This document shows positions 16,027-23,865 of a DNA stretch of 64,000 nt, piece by piece. Numbering within the stretch: the stretch's first letter is position 1; every line of letters starts with the position of its first letter. The translations under genes and the position numbers were made by a program. The DNA is from Eubacterium sp. (lineage in GTDB: Bacteria; Bacillota; Clostridia; Oscillospirales; Acutalibacteraceae): contig DVEP01000020.1 of the NCBI GenBank assembly GCA_015655975.1, positions 1 to 64,000 on the forward strand. Reading direction: 5' to 3'. Below the pieces are notes generated by a model. The model had not been told where the DNA came from, did not search any database, and saw nothing but the letters and a program-made list of their open reading frames with translations.

Positions 16027-18188
16027 TATAAATGAAGCACCCTATCTTTAATTTCCTGCGTTCTGCCCTGATTCCAATACTGTGTACCGATATATCCGCA
16101 AGTTCTTCTTGCGACATTCATAGTATCTTGGTCAGTATTTCCGCACTTTGGACACTGCCAAATGAGTTTGCCGTTTTCATCTGTAACGATTTTAATTTCT
16201 CCGTCATACCCGCAATTTTGGCAATAGTCAGACTTTGTATTAAGTTCTGCATACATAATATTTTCGTAAATATATTTTATAATTTCCAAAACAGCCGGAA
16301 TATTGTCCTGCATATTCGGTACTTCTACATACGAAATTGCACCGCCTGTTGAAAGTTCTTGGAACGGAGCCTCAAATTTCAGTTTTGTAAACGCATCTAT
16401 TTCTTCGCTTACATGAACATGGTAACTGTTTGTAATGTAATTTTTATCAGTTACGCCTTTAATAATTCCAAAACGCTTTTGAAGGCACTTTGCAAATTTA
16501 TATGTAGTAGATTCAAGAGGAGTACCGTAAATACCGAACCCGATTGATGTTTCTGCTTTCCATTTGTTGCAGGCATCGTTCATATATTGCATTACTTCAA
16601 GTGCAAACTGTTTTCCGCCGTTTTCATCTGTATGGCTCATACCTGTCATATACTTGACGCACTCGTATAAACCTGCATATCCGAGACTGATTGTAGAATA
16701 GCCGCCTACAAGCAGTTTGTCGATTGTTTCGCCTTGTTTAAGTCTTGCAATAGCACCGTGCTGCCACAAAATTGGCGCAGCGTCTGACTTTGTACCCATA
16801 AGTCTGTTGTGTCTGCACATCAACGCTCTGTAACAAAGGTCAAGTCTTTCGTCAAATATCTTCCAGAACTTATTCATATCTTTGCCTGAAGAACAAGCTA
16901 CATCTACCAAATTGATTGTTACTACGCCCTGATTGAAACGACCGTAGAACTTATAATTTCCGTTTTCATCTTTCCAAGGAGAGAGATTTGAACGACAGCC
17001 CATTACAGGGAAACAGTTGCCCTCTTTAAGTTCTTTCATTTTCTTTTCAGAAATATAGTCGGGAACCATTCTTTTTGCCGTACACTTTGCTGCAAGTTCT
17101 GTCAAGTACCAATACTTGCTGTCTTCTGTAATATTGTCTTCTTCAAGAACATAAATAAGTTTCGGGAAAGCGGGAGTTATCCATACGCCTTTTTCATTTT
17201 TAACGCCCTGTATTCTCTGTTTAAGAGTTTCTTCGATAATGAGCGCAAGGTCTGCTTTTTCCTGTTCGCTCTTTGTTTCGTTAAGATACATAAACACAGT
17301 AACAAACGGTGCCTGTCCGTTCGTTGTAAGAAGTGTAACAACCTGATATTGAATTGTTTGTACGCCTTTTTTAATTTCGTCAAGCAAGCGTTTTTCGGCA
17401 ACTTCGTTTATTTTTTCTTCGGATATGCCTGAACCGAACAGTTTTGCTTCTTCTTTTACAATGGCTCTTATCTTCTTTCTTGAAATGTCAACAAAAGGAG
17501 CAAGATGTGCAAGAGAAATGCTCTGACCGCCGTATTGGCTTGAAGCAACCTGCGCAATGATTTGAGTGGCAATATTGCAGGCAGTTGAAAAACTGTGTGG
17601 TTTTTCAATGAGCGTACCGCTGATGACCGTTCCGTTTTGAAGCATATCTTCAAGATTTACAAGGTCGCAGTTGTGCATATGCTGAGCAAAATAGTCTGCG
17701 TCGTGGAAATGAATGATACCTTCTTCGTGCGCCTCTACAATATCTTGAGGCAAAAGAAGTCTTTTTGTAATATCCTTTGACACCTCGCCTGCCATATAGT
17801 CTCTCTGTACACTGTTGACAGTCGGGTTTTTGTTTGAATTTTCCTGCTTAACTTCTTCGTTGTTGCACTCGATTAACGACAAGATTTGATTGTCGGTTGT
17901 ATTCGCTTTTCTTACAAGAGAACGGGTATAGCGATACTTTACATATCTTCTTGCAGTGTCAAACGCACCTTGCGCCATGATTTGATTTTCTACAATATCC
18001 TGTATCTCTTCTACCGACAATGTCCTGTTAGCCTTTGATATTTTAAACTCGACAAAATCTGCTATATCTTTGATTTGACCGTCGCTCAACTCTTTTTTTG
18101 TGCCTGCAGAGTTGGCTTTTGAAACTGCTACTGCAATTTTTTTATTGTCAAAATCTACTTCACTGCCGTTTCTTTTGATGATTTTCAT
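16026..18188 (-). CDS. nrdD: Class III anaerobic ribonucleoside-triphosphate reductase NrdD
   Basis: A 720-aa glycyl-radical enzyme reducing ribonucleotides to deoxyribonucleotides without oxygen, the DNA precursor route of strict anaerobes. An ATP-cone allosteric domain spans about 1-95 (MKIIKRNGSEVDFD). The catalytic barrel follows, with HFHDADYF, the GRFNQGVVTINL region and NPLSPWKD-like SNLSPWKDENG. The C-terminus carries a zinc site (YCQNCGY and WQCPKCGN) and the glycyl radical loop RRTCGYIG with G near residue 701. GAGG lies upstream of the ATG. It forms an operon with nrdG and is divergent from a Crp/Fnr-type regulator, whose dyads may control it. Confidence 0.97.
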   Translation of the reverse strand: MKIIKRNGSEVDFDNKKIAVAVSKANSAGTKKELSDGQIKDIADFVEFKISKANRTLSVEEIQDIVENQIMAQGAFDTARRYVKYRYTRSLVRKANTTDNQILSLIECNNEEVKQENSNKNPTVNSVQRDYMAGEVSKDITKRLLLPQDIVEAHEEGIIHFHDADYFAQHMHNCDLVNLEDMLQNGTVISGTLIEKPHSFSTACNIATQIIAQVASSQYGGQSISLAHLAPFVDISRKKIRAIVKEEAKLFGSGISEEKINEVAEKRLLDEIKKGVQTIQYQVVTLLTTNGQAPFVTVFMYLNETKSEQEKADLALIIEETLKQRIQGVKNEKGVWITPAFPKLIYVLEEDNITEDSKYWYLTELAAKCTAKRMVPDYISEKKMKELKEGNCFPVMGCRSNLSPWKDENGNYKFYGRFNQGVVTINLVDVACSSGKDMNKFWKIFDERLDLCYRALMCRHNRLMGTKSDAAPILWQHGAIARLKQGETIDKLLVGGYSTISLGYAGLYECVKYMTGMSHTDENGGKQFALEVMQYMNDACNKWKAETSIGFGIYGTPLESTTYKFAKCLQKRFGIIKGVTDKNYITNSYHVHVSEEIDAFTKLKFEAPFQELSTGGAISYVEVPNMQDNIPAVLEIIKYIYENIMYAELNTKSDYCQNCGYDGEIKIVTDENGKLIWQCPKCGNTDQDTMNVARRTCGYIGTQYWNQGRTQEIKDRVLHL

Positions 18189-18237
18189 TTTGCGACCTCA
18201 ACTTTCATAGTAAATTTCTAACTTTCAATATGTAAAT

Positions 18238-18255
18238 TGTTACAATTCTGTAACA
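18238..18255. promoter_or_regulatory. Crp/Fnr-like dyad near nrdD
   Basis: TGTTACA-ATTC-TGTAACA is a perfect 7-4-7 inverted repeat about 50 bp upstream of the nrdD start. Spacing and half-site type suit a Crp/Fnr-family dimer. Confidence 0.6.
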
Positions 18256-18301
18256 CCTTAATTTGTGTGCTTTTATAATATCAAAACTCAACGCAAATGT
18301 C

Positions 18302-18317
18302 TGTTGCATTTGCAACA
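18302..18317. promoter_or_regulatory. Second Crp/Fnr-like dyad, overlapping the regulator's -35
   Basis: TGTTGCA-TT-TGCAACA is a perfect inverted repeat, equally readable as TGTTGC-ATTT-GCAACA (6-4-6), and resembles the dyad at 18238. It covers the -35 of the plus-strand promoter, consistent with autorepression. Confidence 0.58.
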
Positions 18318-18332
18318 AAAATAAGATATAAT
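18305..18332 (+). promoter_or_regulatory. Promoter of the Crp/Fnr-type regulator
   Basis: TTGCAT (18305-18310) and TATAAT (18327-18332), 16 bp apart. Just downstream at 18333-18347 lies ACAATATATAGTTGT, an imperfect palindrome that recalls an NrdR box; that resemblance is from memory. Confidence 0.65.
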
Positions 18333-18386
18333 ACAATATATAGTTGTAAATATTTTTAACAATCAATAGATATTGGGGGTAATTTT

Positions 18387-18989
18387 GTGTACTTTTGTTC
18401 GCTTTTAAACGGTATAAATGGCTCTGTTAAGCCAAATTTGTTACAAAACATTAACTCAAACACCGTAACATACGGCAAAAACGAATTGATAGAACTGCCG
18501 GAAAGCAAGACGGGTATAGTTGTAAAAGGCACTGTATATATTACCTACACCGACGAAGACGGCAGAAGAACAATAGCGGAAATACTTTTTGAAAACGATT
18601 TAATCGGAAACAATATACTCGTTCCGTCTGAAAACTATATCATATCTAAAAGCAAGACGCAAATACTTTTTTTCGATATGGACAAAGTTTTTGAAGCAAA
18701 AAACAAAAGACTGTGCGACAATTTACACAGCCTTTTAATATCAGCGTCGAACAGACGGCTTGAAAGAATAAACATTTTAAGCAAAAAAACGACAGAAAAA
18801 AAACTATCCTTTTATTTTAATGCTTTATCTAAAAAGCAAAAAAACAAAAAAATAGTCATTCCTGTAAGTTACAGCGATTTAGCAGACTTTCTGTCTGTTG
18901 ACAGAGCGTCTATGATGAGAGAAATGTCAAAAATGCAAAAAGACGGAAAAATCAGCGTAAACAAAAAAGAAGTGGAGTTACTGTATTAA
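18387..18989 (+). CDS. Crp/Fnr family transcriptional regulator
   Basis: A 200-aa regulator with a cyclic-nucleotide-binding-like beta-barrel (about 20-110; YGKNELIELPESKTG, GTVYITYTDEDGRRT, LFENDLIG), a long dimer helix and a winged helix-turn-helix (about 155-195; VSYSDLADFLSVDRASMMREM). There is no N-terminal cysteine cluster of the FNR type (a single Cys near residue 4), so an Fe-S sensor is not evident, and the cAMP-contact residues are not obvious. GTG 18387 is preceded by GGGGGT at 18375. It is divergent from nrdDG; control of anaerobic metabolism or of nrdDG is inferred from the dyads. Confidence 0.88.
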   Translation: MYFCSLLNGINGSVKPNLLQNINSNTVTYGKNELIELPESKTGIVVKGTVYITYTDEDGRRTIAEILFENDLIGNNILVPSENYIISKSKTQILFFDMDKVFEAKNKRLCDNLHSLLISASNRRLERINILSKKTTEKKLSFYFNALSKKQKNKKIVIPVSYSDLADFLSVDRASMMREMSKMQKDGKISVNKKEVELLY

Positions 18990-19064
18990 GATTAAAAAGG
19001 TCGAACACAATATACCTCAAATTTGCTTTTGAAATGCATTTTCACTTTTTCGTTCCTGTGGGCA

Positions 19065-19817
19065 TTAACCGAATCTTCCGTAAACATAGTCTGCTGTTTT
19101 TTGATTTTTCGGATTGTTGAAAATGTTTTCTGTTCTGTCAACTTCGATTGCTTCCCCGAGAAGAAAGAACGATGTAACATCTGAAATTCTTTTTGCCTGC
19201 TGCATATTGTGAGTAACAATGATGATGGTATATTTTTCTTTCAATCTGCAAATAAGTTCTTCTATTTTATTTGTGGAAACAGGGTCAAGCGCAGAAGTCG
19301 GCTCGTCCATTAACAAAATCTCAGGATGTACCGCTATTGCCCGTGCTATACAAAGTCGCTGTTGCTGACCTCCCGATATACCGAGAGCGCTTTTTTTCAA
19401 ACGGTCTTTCACTTCGTCCCAAAGCGCAGCGTCTCGAAGCGAACTTTCAACAATATCGTCGAGTTCGCTTTTTTTCTTTATGCCGTGGCTTCTGGGCCCG
19501 AAAGCAATATTGTCGTATATGCTCATAGGAAACGGGTTTGGTTTTTGAAAAACCATACCTGCTTTTTTTCTGAGCAATGTTACATCGTCAACATCGTAAA
19601 TATCTTCTCCGTCGAGCAAAATATTACCCTCTATTCTGCAATCGGGAATTAAATCGTTCATTCTATTAATACTTTTTAAAAGCGTTGATTTTCCGCAGCC
19701 CGACGGACCGATAAATGCCGTAACTTCTTTTTCATTCATCTCTAAATTTATATTTTTAAGGGCCTGAAACGAGCCGTAAAACAAATTCAGATTTTTAATT
19801 TCTATTTTTTTATTCAT
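19065..19817 (-). CDS. pstB: Phosphate ABC transporter ATP-binding protein PstB
   Basis: A 250-aa ATPase driving high-affinity phosphate uptake. Walker A GPSGCGKST (about 31-39), Q-loop FQKPNPFPMSIYDN, signature LGISGGQQQR, Walker B ILLMDEPTSALDP and the switch His in VTHNMQQA are all present. FQKPNPFP is diagnostic for PstB. I chose the ATG at 19817, preceded by AAAGGCGG and overlapping the pstA stop; an upstream start would lie deep in pstA. It is the last gene of pstSCAB; no phoU follows. Confidence 0.96.
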   Translation of the reverse strand: MNKKIEIKNLNLFYGSFQALKNINLEMNEKEVTAFIGPSGCGKSTLLKSINRMNDLIPDCRIEGNILLDGEDIYDVDDVTLLRKKAGMVFQKPNPFPMSIYDNIAFGPRSHGIKKKSELDDIVESSLRDAALWDEVKDRLKKSALGISGGQQQRLCIARAIAVHPEILLMDEPTSALDPVSTNKIEELICRLKEKYTIIIVTHNMQQAKRISDVTSFFLLGEAIEVDRTENIFNNPKNQKTADYVYGRFG

Positions 19818-20664
19818 TTTTTTCCGCCTTTTTAACAATTAGATTTGAGAATAAATTGATTATGACAACCATAACAAGCAATACAACTGCAGCCGCATAC
19901 GCCTCTTCCATATGCAAACCCTCACTCATCAGCGAATACATATGAACGGACAGCGTTCTGCCTGAAGACATTAGATTTGATGCAAGTTTAGGAATTGTTC
20001 CTGCCGTATATATCAGTGCTGCCGTTTCGCCGACAATTCTGCCGACTGACAAAATGATGCCCGACATAATCGACGGAGCTGCGCTTTTTAAAACAACTTT
20101 AAATATTGTTCTCAACTTTCCTGCGCCGAGCGCATAACTGCCCTCGCGATAGGACAACGGCACAGACTGAAGCGCCTCTTGAGAAGTTCTCATTATCAAC
20201 GGCAATACCATTATTGCAAGAGTTAAAATACCTGCAAGCATACTGTTGCCTGTCTTCGCATTGTTTACAAACACAATAAAGCCGAAAAGTCCGTAAACTA
20301 TTGACGGAATACCTGCAAGCGTTTCCGAAGTGAGTCCGACAAACTCTGCAAACTTTGAACCGGGTTTTGCATACTCAACCAAATAGACAGAAGAAAAAAC
20401 ACCGACAGGCACTGCAATGAGAAGTGTGAAAAACACAACCGTTATCGTATTGAATATAGCGGGCAACATTGATACATTTTCGCTTGTATATTTAAACGCA
20501 AACAAGTCAGCACTCAGGTTTGGCACACCTTTTACAACGATATACACAACCATTGCCAAAACGGACAGTATTCCTACTGCGCAGAAAAAATAAACAAGAA
20601 ATCTTATAAATGCTGAAAGAGGGTGTTTTTTAATATATGTCAGCGGATTTTTCATTTTACGCAT
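19810..20664 (-). CDS. pstA: Phosphate ABC transporter permease PstA
   Basis: A 284-aa membrane permease with six predicted helices. The ABC permease loop is PLSYREGSYALGAGKLRTI (EAA-type motif), and ETLAGIPSIVYGLFGF is typical of PstA/PstC. It pairs with PstC to form the channel. Its start overlaps the pstC stop by 8 nt and its end overlaps pstB, so the four genes are translationally coupled. Confidence 0.95.
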   Translation of the reverse strand: MRKMKNPLTYIKKHPLSAFIRFLVYFFCAVGILSVLAMVVYIVVKGVPNLSADLFAFKYTSENVSMLPAIFNTITVVFFTLLIAVPVGVFSSVYLVEYAKPGSKFAEFVGLTSETLAGIPSIVYGLFGFIVFVNNAKTGNSMLAGILTLAIMVLPLIMRTSQEALQSVPLSYREGSYALGAGKLRTIFKVVLKSAAPSIMSGIILSVGRIVGETAALIYTAGTIPKLASNLMSSGRTLSVHMYSLMSEGLHMEEAYAAAVVLLVMVVIINLFSNLIVKKAEKNE

Positions 20665-21514
20665 TTTTCTTACCCCTTTTCAACAATGAAAATGATACAT
20701 TTATTATTAAAATAAAAACAAACAAAACAGCCGCCGTAGCCATCAAAGCGTCTCTGTGCAAGTCTGTTGCGTAGCCCATTTCCATAATGATATTTGTAGT
20801 CAGCGTTCTTACCCCCGACAACACATTTTCGGGAAGTATCGGCTGATTTCCGACAATCATTACAACAGCCATAGTTTCGCCTATTGCCCTGCCTATTGCC
20901 AAAACAACGCCTGCCAGGATTCCCGACTTTGCGCCTTTTACGGTACACTTGAAAATCGCTGTCTCTTTTGTTGCTCCGAGTGCCAATGCACCCTCATAGT
21001 AAGAAGTGTCAACTGCTTTCAAAGAACTTTCGCACACACCTACTATTGTCGGCAAAATCATTAGCGCAAGAATAAGCGAAGCGGTTAAAATACCTTTACC
21101 GTTTGTACCGAAAATCTTTTGAATTATCGGTACTATCGCAACAAGTCCGAAAAAGCCGTAAACTATTGACGGAACTCCCGCCATTAAATCAACTGCGTTT
21201 TTCATTATCGAATATATCTTTTTAGGACAATAAAAAGCAAGATATACTGCCGTAAAAATTCCGAGCGGAACACCTATCAGCATTGACAGACCGCTCACAT
21301 ATATACTGCCTATTATCATATTGAAAATGCCGTATATATTTGAGGACGGTTTCCATTCTTTGCCGAAAATAAAGTTGCCGAGCCCTATTTCCTTTATAGC
21401 AGGAATACCGCTTGACAACATAAAATAGCTTATCAAAATTACACACGCTATGCTTATGAAAGCGCTGAGAGCAAACAGCACTTTCATAAGTTTTTCTTTT
21501 TTGTTTTTTATCAT
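20657..21514 (-). CDS. pstC: Phosphate ABC transporter permease PstC
   Basis: A 285-aa membrane permease. DLMAGVPSIVYGFFGL and DTSYYEGALALGATKETAI are the conserved PstC segments. I start it at the ATG at 21514, which overlaps the pstS stop as ATGA with a GGGAAG upstream; a TTG at 21529 is possible but further inside pstS. Partner of PstA. Confidence 0.95.
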   Translation of the reverse strand: MIKNKKEKLMKVLFALSAFISIACVILISYFMLSSGIPAIKEIGLGNFIFGKEWKPSSNIYGIFNMIIGSIYVSGLSMLIGVPLGIFTAVYLAFYCPKKIYSIMKNAVDLMAGVPSIVYGFFGLVAIVPIIQKIFGTNGKGILTASLILALMILPTIVGVCESSLKAVDTSYYEGALALGATKETAIFKCTVKGAKSGILAGVVLAIGRAIGETMAVVMIVGNQPILPENVLSGVRTLTTNIIMEMGYATDLHRDALMATAAVLFVFILIINVSFSLLKRGKKNA

Positions 21515-22392
21515 TGCAATTCTTCCCAAACTGTTGTTTTGCCTGTATATATTTCTTTAATTTGAGCAGAAGTCAACTCGCTTACAACATTTTCCTTGTT
21601 TACGATAACTGCTATACCGTCTGTCGCAATCACTGTTGGTTTAAGTCCTTCTTTAAGTTCAGATTCTTTGAGTTCTCTTGATGCCATACCTATATCGTAA
21701 ACACCTGATACAGCCGATGTCATACCTGTTGTCGAGTCGCTTTGCTGTACTTCCACAGTTACATCAGGGTTGAGTTTCTGATATGCCTCTGCGAGTTTTT
21801 CCATTACTGGATATACGGAGGATGAGCCGCCCACTGTTACTTTTCCGCTTACATTTCCTTTTTTGTAAGAAGTTTGTGTGTCCTGCGGAATGCAACCTGC
21901 TTCTGAAACAATCTGCTGACCTTCTTTGCTCATAATAAATGATATGAAATCGTTTGCCGCTTCGGATACACCGTCTTTAACCGCAATATTAAAAGGTCTT
22001 GCAACTTTATATGTGCCGTTTTTAATGTTTTCGGCAGTTGCTTCTGCGCCGTCGATTTTAAGAGCTTTTACATCATCCGACAATGAACCGAGAGATACAT
22101 ATCCTATTGCATTTTTATCTCCGTTAACTGTTGTCAACATTACCGATGTGCTGTTTGTTGTTTCAGCAGTTTGAATTGTTTTGTCTTCTTTTTCTCCGTT
22201 TTCATTTTTTTCTTCAATTCCGAAAAGTTCAATGAACGCTCCTCTTGTACCTGAGCCGTCCTCTCTTGATACTACATTGATTTTTGTTTGATTTGCACTT
22301 TGTGAGTCGTTTTCTTTGTTGCTCGAACAAGCTGCAAACATTGCAGACACTGCTACTACAACTGCAATTAAAACTGCTACTGATTTTTTCAT
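21511..22392 (-). CDS. pstS: Phosphate-binding lipoprotein PstS, apparently circularly permuted
   Basis: A 293-aa solute-binding lipoprotein for phosphate: signal peptide about 1-21 with lipobox Ala-Ala-Cys (SAMFAAC). The order of conserved blocks is inverted. The mature part starts with VSREDGSGTRGAF, AIGYVSLGSL, KNGTYKVARPFNI and FISFIMSKEGQQIV, which form the C-terminal half of ordinary PstS. After a linker come VGGSSSVYPVMEKLAEAY, QQSDSTTGMTSAV, IGMASREL, IATDGIAVIVNKEN and IYTGKTTVWEEL, normally the N-terminal half. All ligand loops (GSSSV, DSTTG, SREDGSGTR) are kept, so the fold should close. From memory, the same order occurs in other Clostridia. First gene of pstSCAB. Confidence 0.94.
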   Translation of the reverse strand: MKKSVAVLIAVVVAVSAMFAACSSNKENDSQSANQTKINVVSREDGSGTRGAFIELFGIEEKNENGEKEDKTIQTAETTNSTSVMLTTVNGDKNAIGYVSLGSLSDDVKALKIDGAEATAENIKNGTYKVARPFNIAVKDGVSEAANDFISFIMSKEGQQIVSEAGCIPQDTQTSYKKGNVSGKVTVGGSSSVYPVMEKLAEAYQKLNPDVTVEVQQSDSTTGMTSAVSGVYDIGMASRELKESELKEGLKPTVIATDGIAVIVNKENVVSELTSAQIKEIYTGKTTVWEELQ

Positions 22393-22506
22393 AACTTATT
22401 TCCTCCAAGAAATTTTTGCTTTAATTAAACTTCCTTAAAGCGATTTCAATAATAATGCCCTATATTCAAGTTTTAACAAAAGAAAAGTAAAATAGACAAA
22501 AAATAA

Positions 22507-22544
22507 AACAGAGAAATGTAAAAAATAAATTACATTTCTCTGTT
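22507..22544. terminator. Strong hairpin upstream of pstS, second terminator for dnaJ or read-through stop
   Basis: AACAGAGAAATGTAA pairs perfectly with TTACATTTCTCTGTT (15 bp, 8-nt loop), followed by T-rich sequence on both strands. It separates the dnaJ end from the pst promoter region. The remaining bases between 22393 and 22506 hold the pst 5' region; I see no clear Pho box. Confidence 0.7.
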
Positions 22545-22600
22545 TTTTAAAATATTTGTAAAAAAAATCAAGATAAAGTTTCGTAAAAACAAAATCAAGT

Positions 22601-22630
22601 AAAAAATGCCGCTGTTTAAAGCGACATTTT
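22601..22630 (-). terminator. Terminator of the hrcA-grpE-dnaK-dnaJ operon
   Basis: On the minus strand AAAATGTCGCT pairs with AGCGGCATTTT (one T-G pair) and is followed by TTTT; it lies directly after dnaJ. Confidence 0.8.
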
Positions 22631-22649
22631 GCAGTTTACTTTAAATATA

Positions 22650-23786
22650 TTATTTTTTAAACTTACCAAAAAAGCCTTCTTTTTCTTTTTTCGGAGGAAC
22701 ATACTCTTTGTCAAACTGTTTAAGTAACTCTTTTTGTTCTTTTGAAAGCGAAGTAGGAACATCTACAACGATTTTAACAAACTGGTCTGCGCGTCTGCCT
22801 GAACCGAGTCTTTCAATTCCCTTTCCTTTCATTTTTATGACAGCGCCGTTCTGAGTGCCTGCGGAAATATTTATTTTATCGTCTCCGTCAAGAGTGTGGA
22901 CACTGACTTCCGCGCCGAGAGCCGCCTGTACAAATGAAATATGTTTTGTAAGCCAAACATCGTAGCCGTCACGCTCAAAGTACGGATGTTTTTTAATTAA
23001 TATAACTACTTTAAGGTCGCCTGACGGACCGCCGTTCATTCCTGCGTCGCCTTTGCCTTTGACATTGATTACCTGTCTGTCATCAATACCGGCAGGAACA
23101 TTGACTTCTGTTTTAATCTTTCTTCTTACTTTACCTTTACCGTTACATTTATGACACGGATTGGTGATGATTTTACCTGTACCTCCGCAGCGCGAACAGG
23201 TACGCTGAGTTGTAATGACTCCGAGCGCGCTTCTTGTTTGAACATTTACAACGCCCCTGCCCTGACACTCGGGACAGGTTGTAGGTGAAGTCCCCTTCGC
23301 CGCTCCGCTTCCGCCGCATTCAGAACAGTCTTCTACTCTTGAAAACTCAACGGTTTTGCGGCATCCTTTTGCAGCCTCTTCAAAAGTAAGGTTTAAAGTT
23401 GTCTGCAAGTCTCTGCCTCTTTGACGGGCGTTTGGATTTCTTCCGCCTCCACCGCCGAAAAAGCTCGAGAAAATATCGCCGAGGTCGAAATCTTCAAAAC
23501 CAAATCCGCCTGAAGAGTATCCTCCGTATCCGCCTTGACCTGCGCCGAAGTTGGGGTCAACACCTGCGTGGCCGAACTGGTCGTATCTTGCCCTTTTTTG
23601 AGGGTCGGAAAGCACCTCATACGCCTCGTTTACTTCTTTAAACTTAGCCTCTGCTTCGGGATTGTCGGGATTTAAGTCGGGATGATATTTTTTAGCAACC
23701 TTACGATACGCTTTTTTCAACTCATCGTCTGAAGCACCTTTTGAAACGCCAAGCACTTCGTAATAGTCTCTTTTTTCTTCGGGCAT
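22650..23786 (-). CDS. dnaJ: Chaperone DnaJ (Hsp40)
   Basis: A 378-aa co-chaperone that delivers unfolded proteins to DnaK and stimulates its ATPase. J-domain about 5-70 with the HPD motif in KKYHPDLNP, then a Gly/Phe-rich linker (about 75-115), then four CxxCxGxG zinc repeats (CSECGGSG, CPECQGRG, CSRCGGTG, CHKCNGKG) and the C-terminal substrate-binding domain. Ends in a Lys-rich tail (GFFGKFKK). The ATG follows AAGGAGG. Last gene of the operon, separated from dnaK by 79 nt containing a hairpin. Confidence 0.98.
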   Translation of the reverse strand: MPEEKRDYYEVLGVSKGASDDELKKAYRKVAKKYHPDLNPDNPEAEAKFKEVNEAYEVLSDPQKRARYDQFGHAGVDPNFGAGQGGYGGYSSGGFGFEDFDLGDIFSSFFGGGGGRNPNARQRGRDLQTTLNLTFEEAAKGCRKTVEFSRVEDCSECGGSGAAKGTSPTTCPECQGRGVVNVQTRSALGVITTQRTCSRCGGTGKIITNPCHKCNGKGKVRRKIKTEVNVPAGIDDRQVINVKGKGDAGMNGGPSGDLKVVILIKKHPYFERDGYDVWLTKHISFVQAALGAEVSVHTLDGDDKINISAGTQNGAVIKMKGKGIERLGSGRRADQFVKIVVDVPTSLSKEQKELLKQFDKEYVPPKKEKEGFFGKFKK

Positions 23787-23828
23787 ACTATGCCTCCTTG
23801 CCTAAATTACAAATAAATACACAAATCG

Positions 23829-23847
23829 GGGTGGCAAATTGCCACCC
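23829..23847 (-). other. Stem-loop between dnaK and dnaJ
   Basis: GGGTGGC-AAATT-GCCACCC, a 7-bp GC-rich stem followed on the minus strand by a weak T-rich stretch. Likely a partial terminator or processing/stability element that lowers dnaJ relative to dnaK. Confidence 0.5.
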
Positions 23848-23865
23848 TGACTGCATCTTTTAAAA

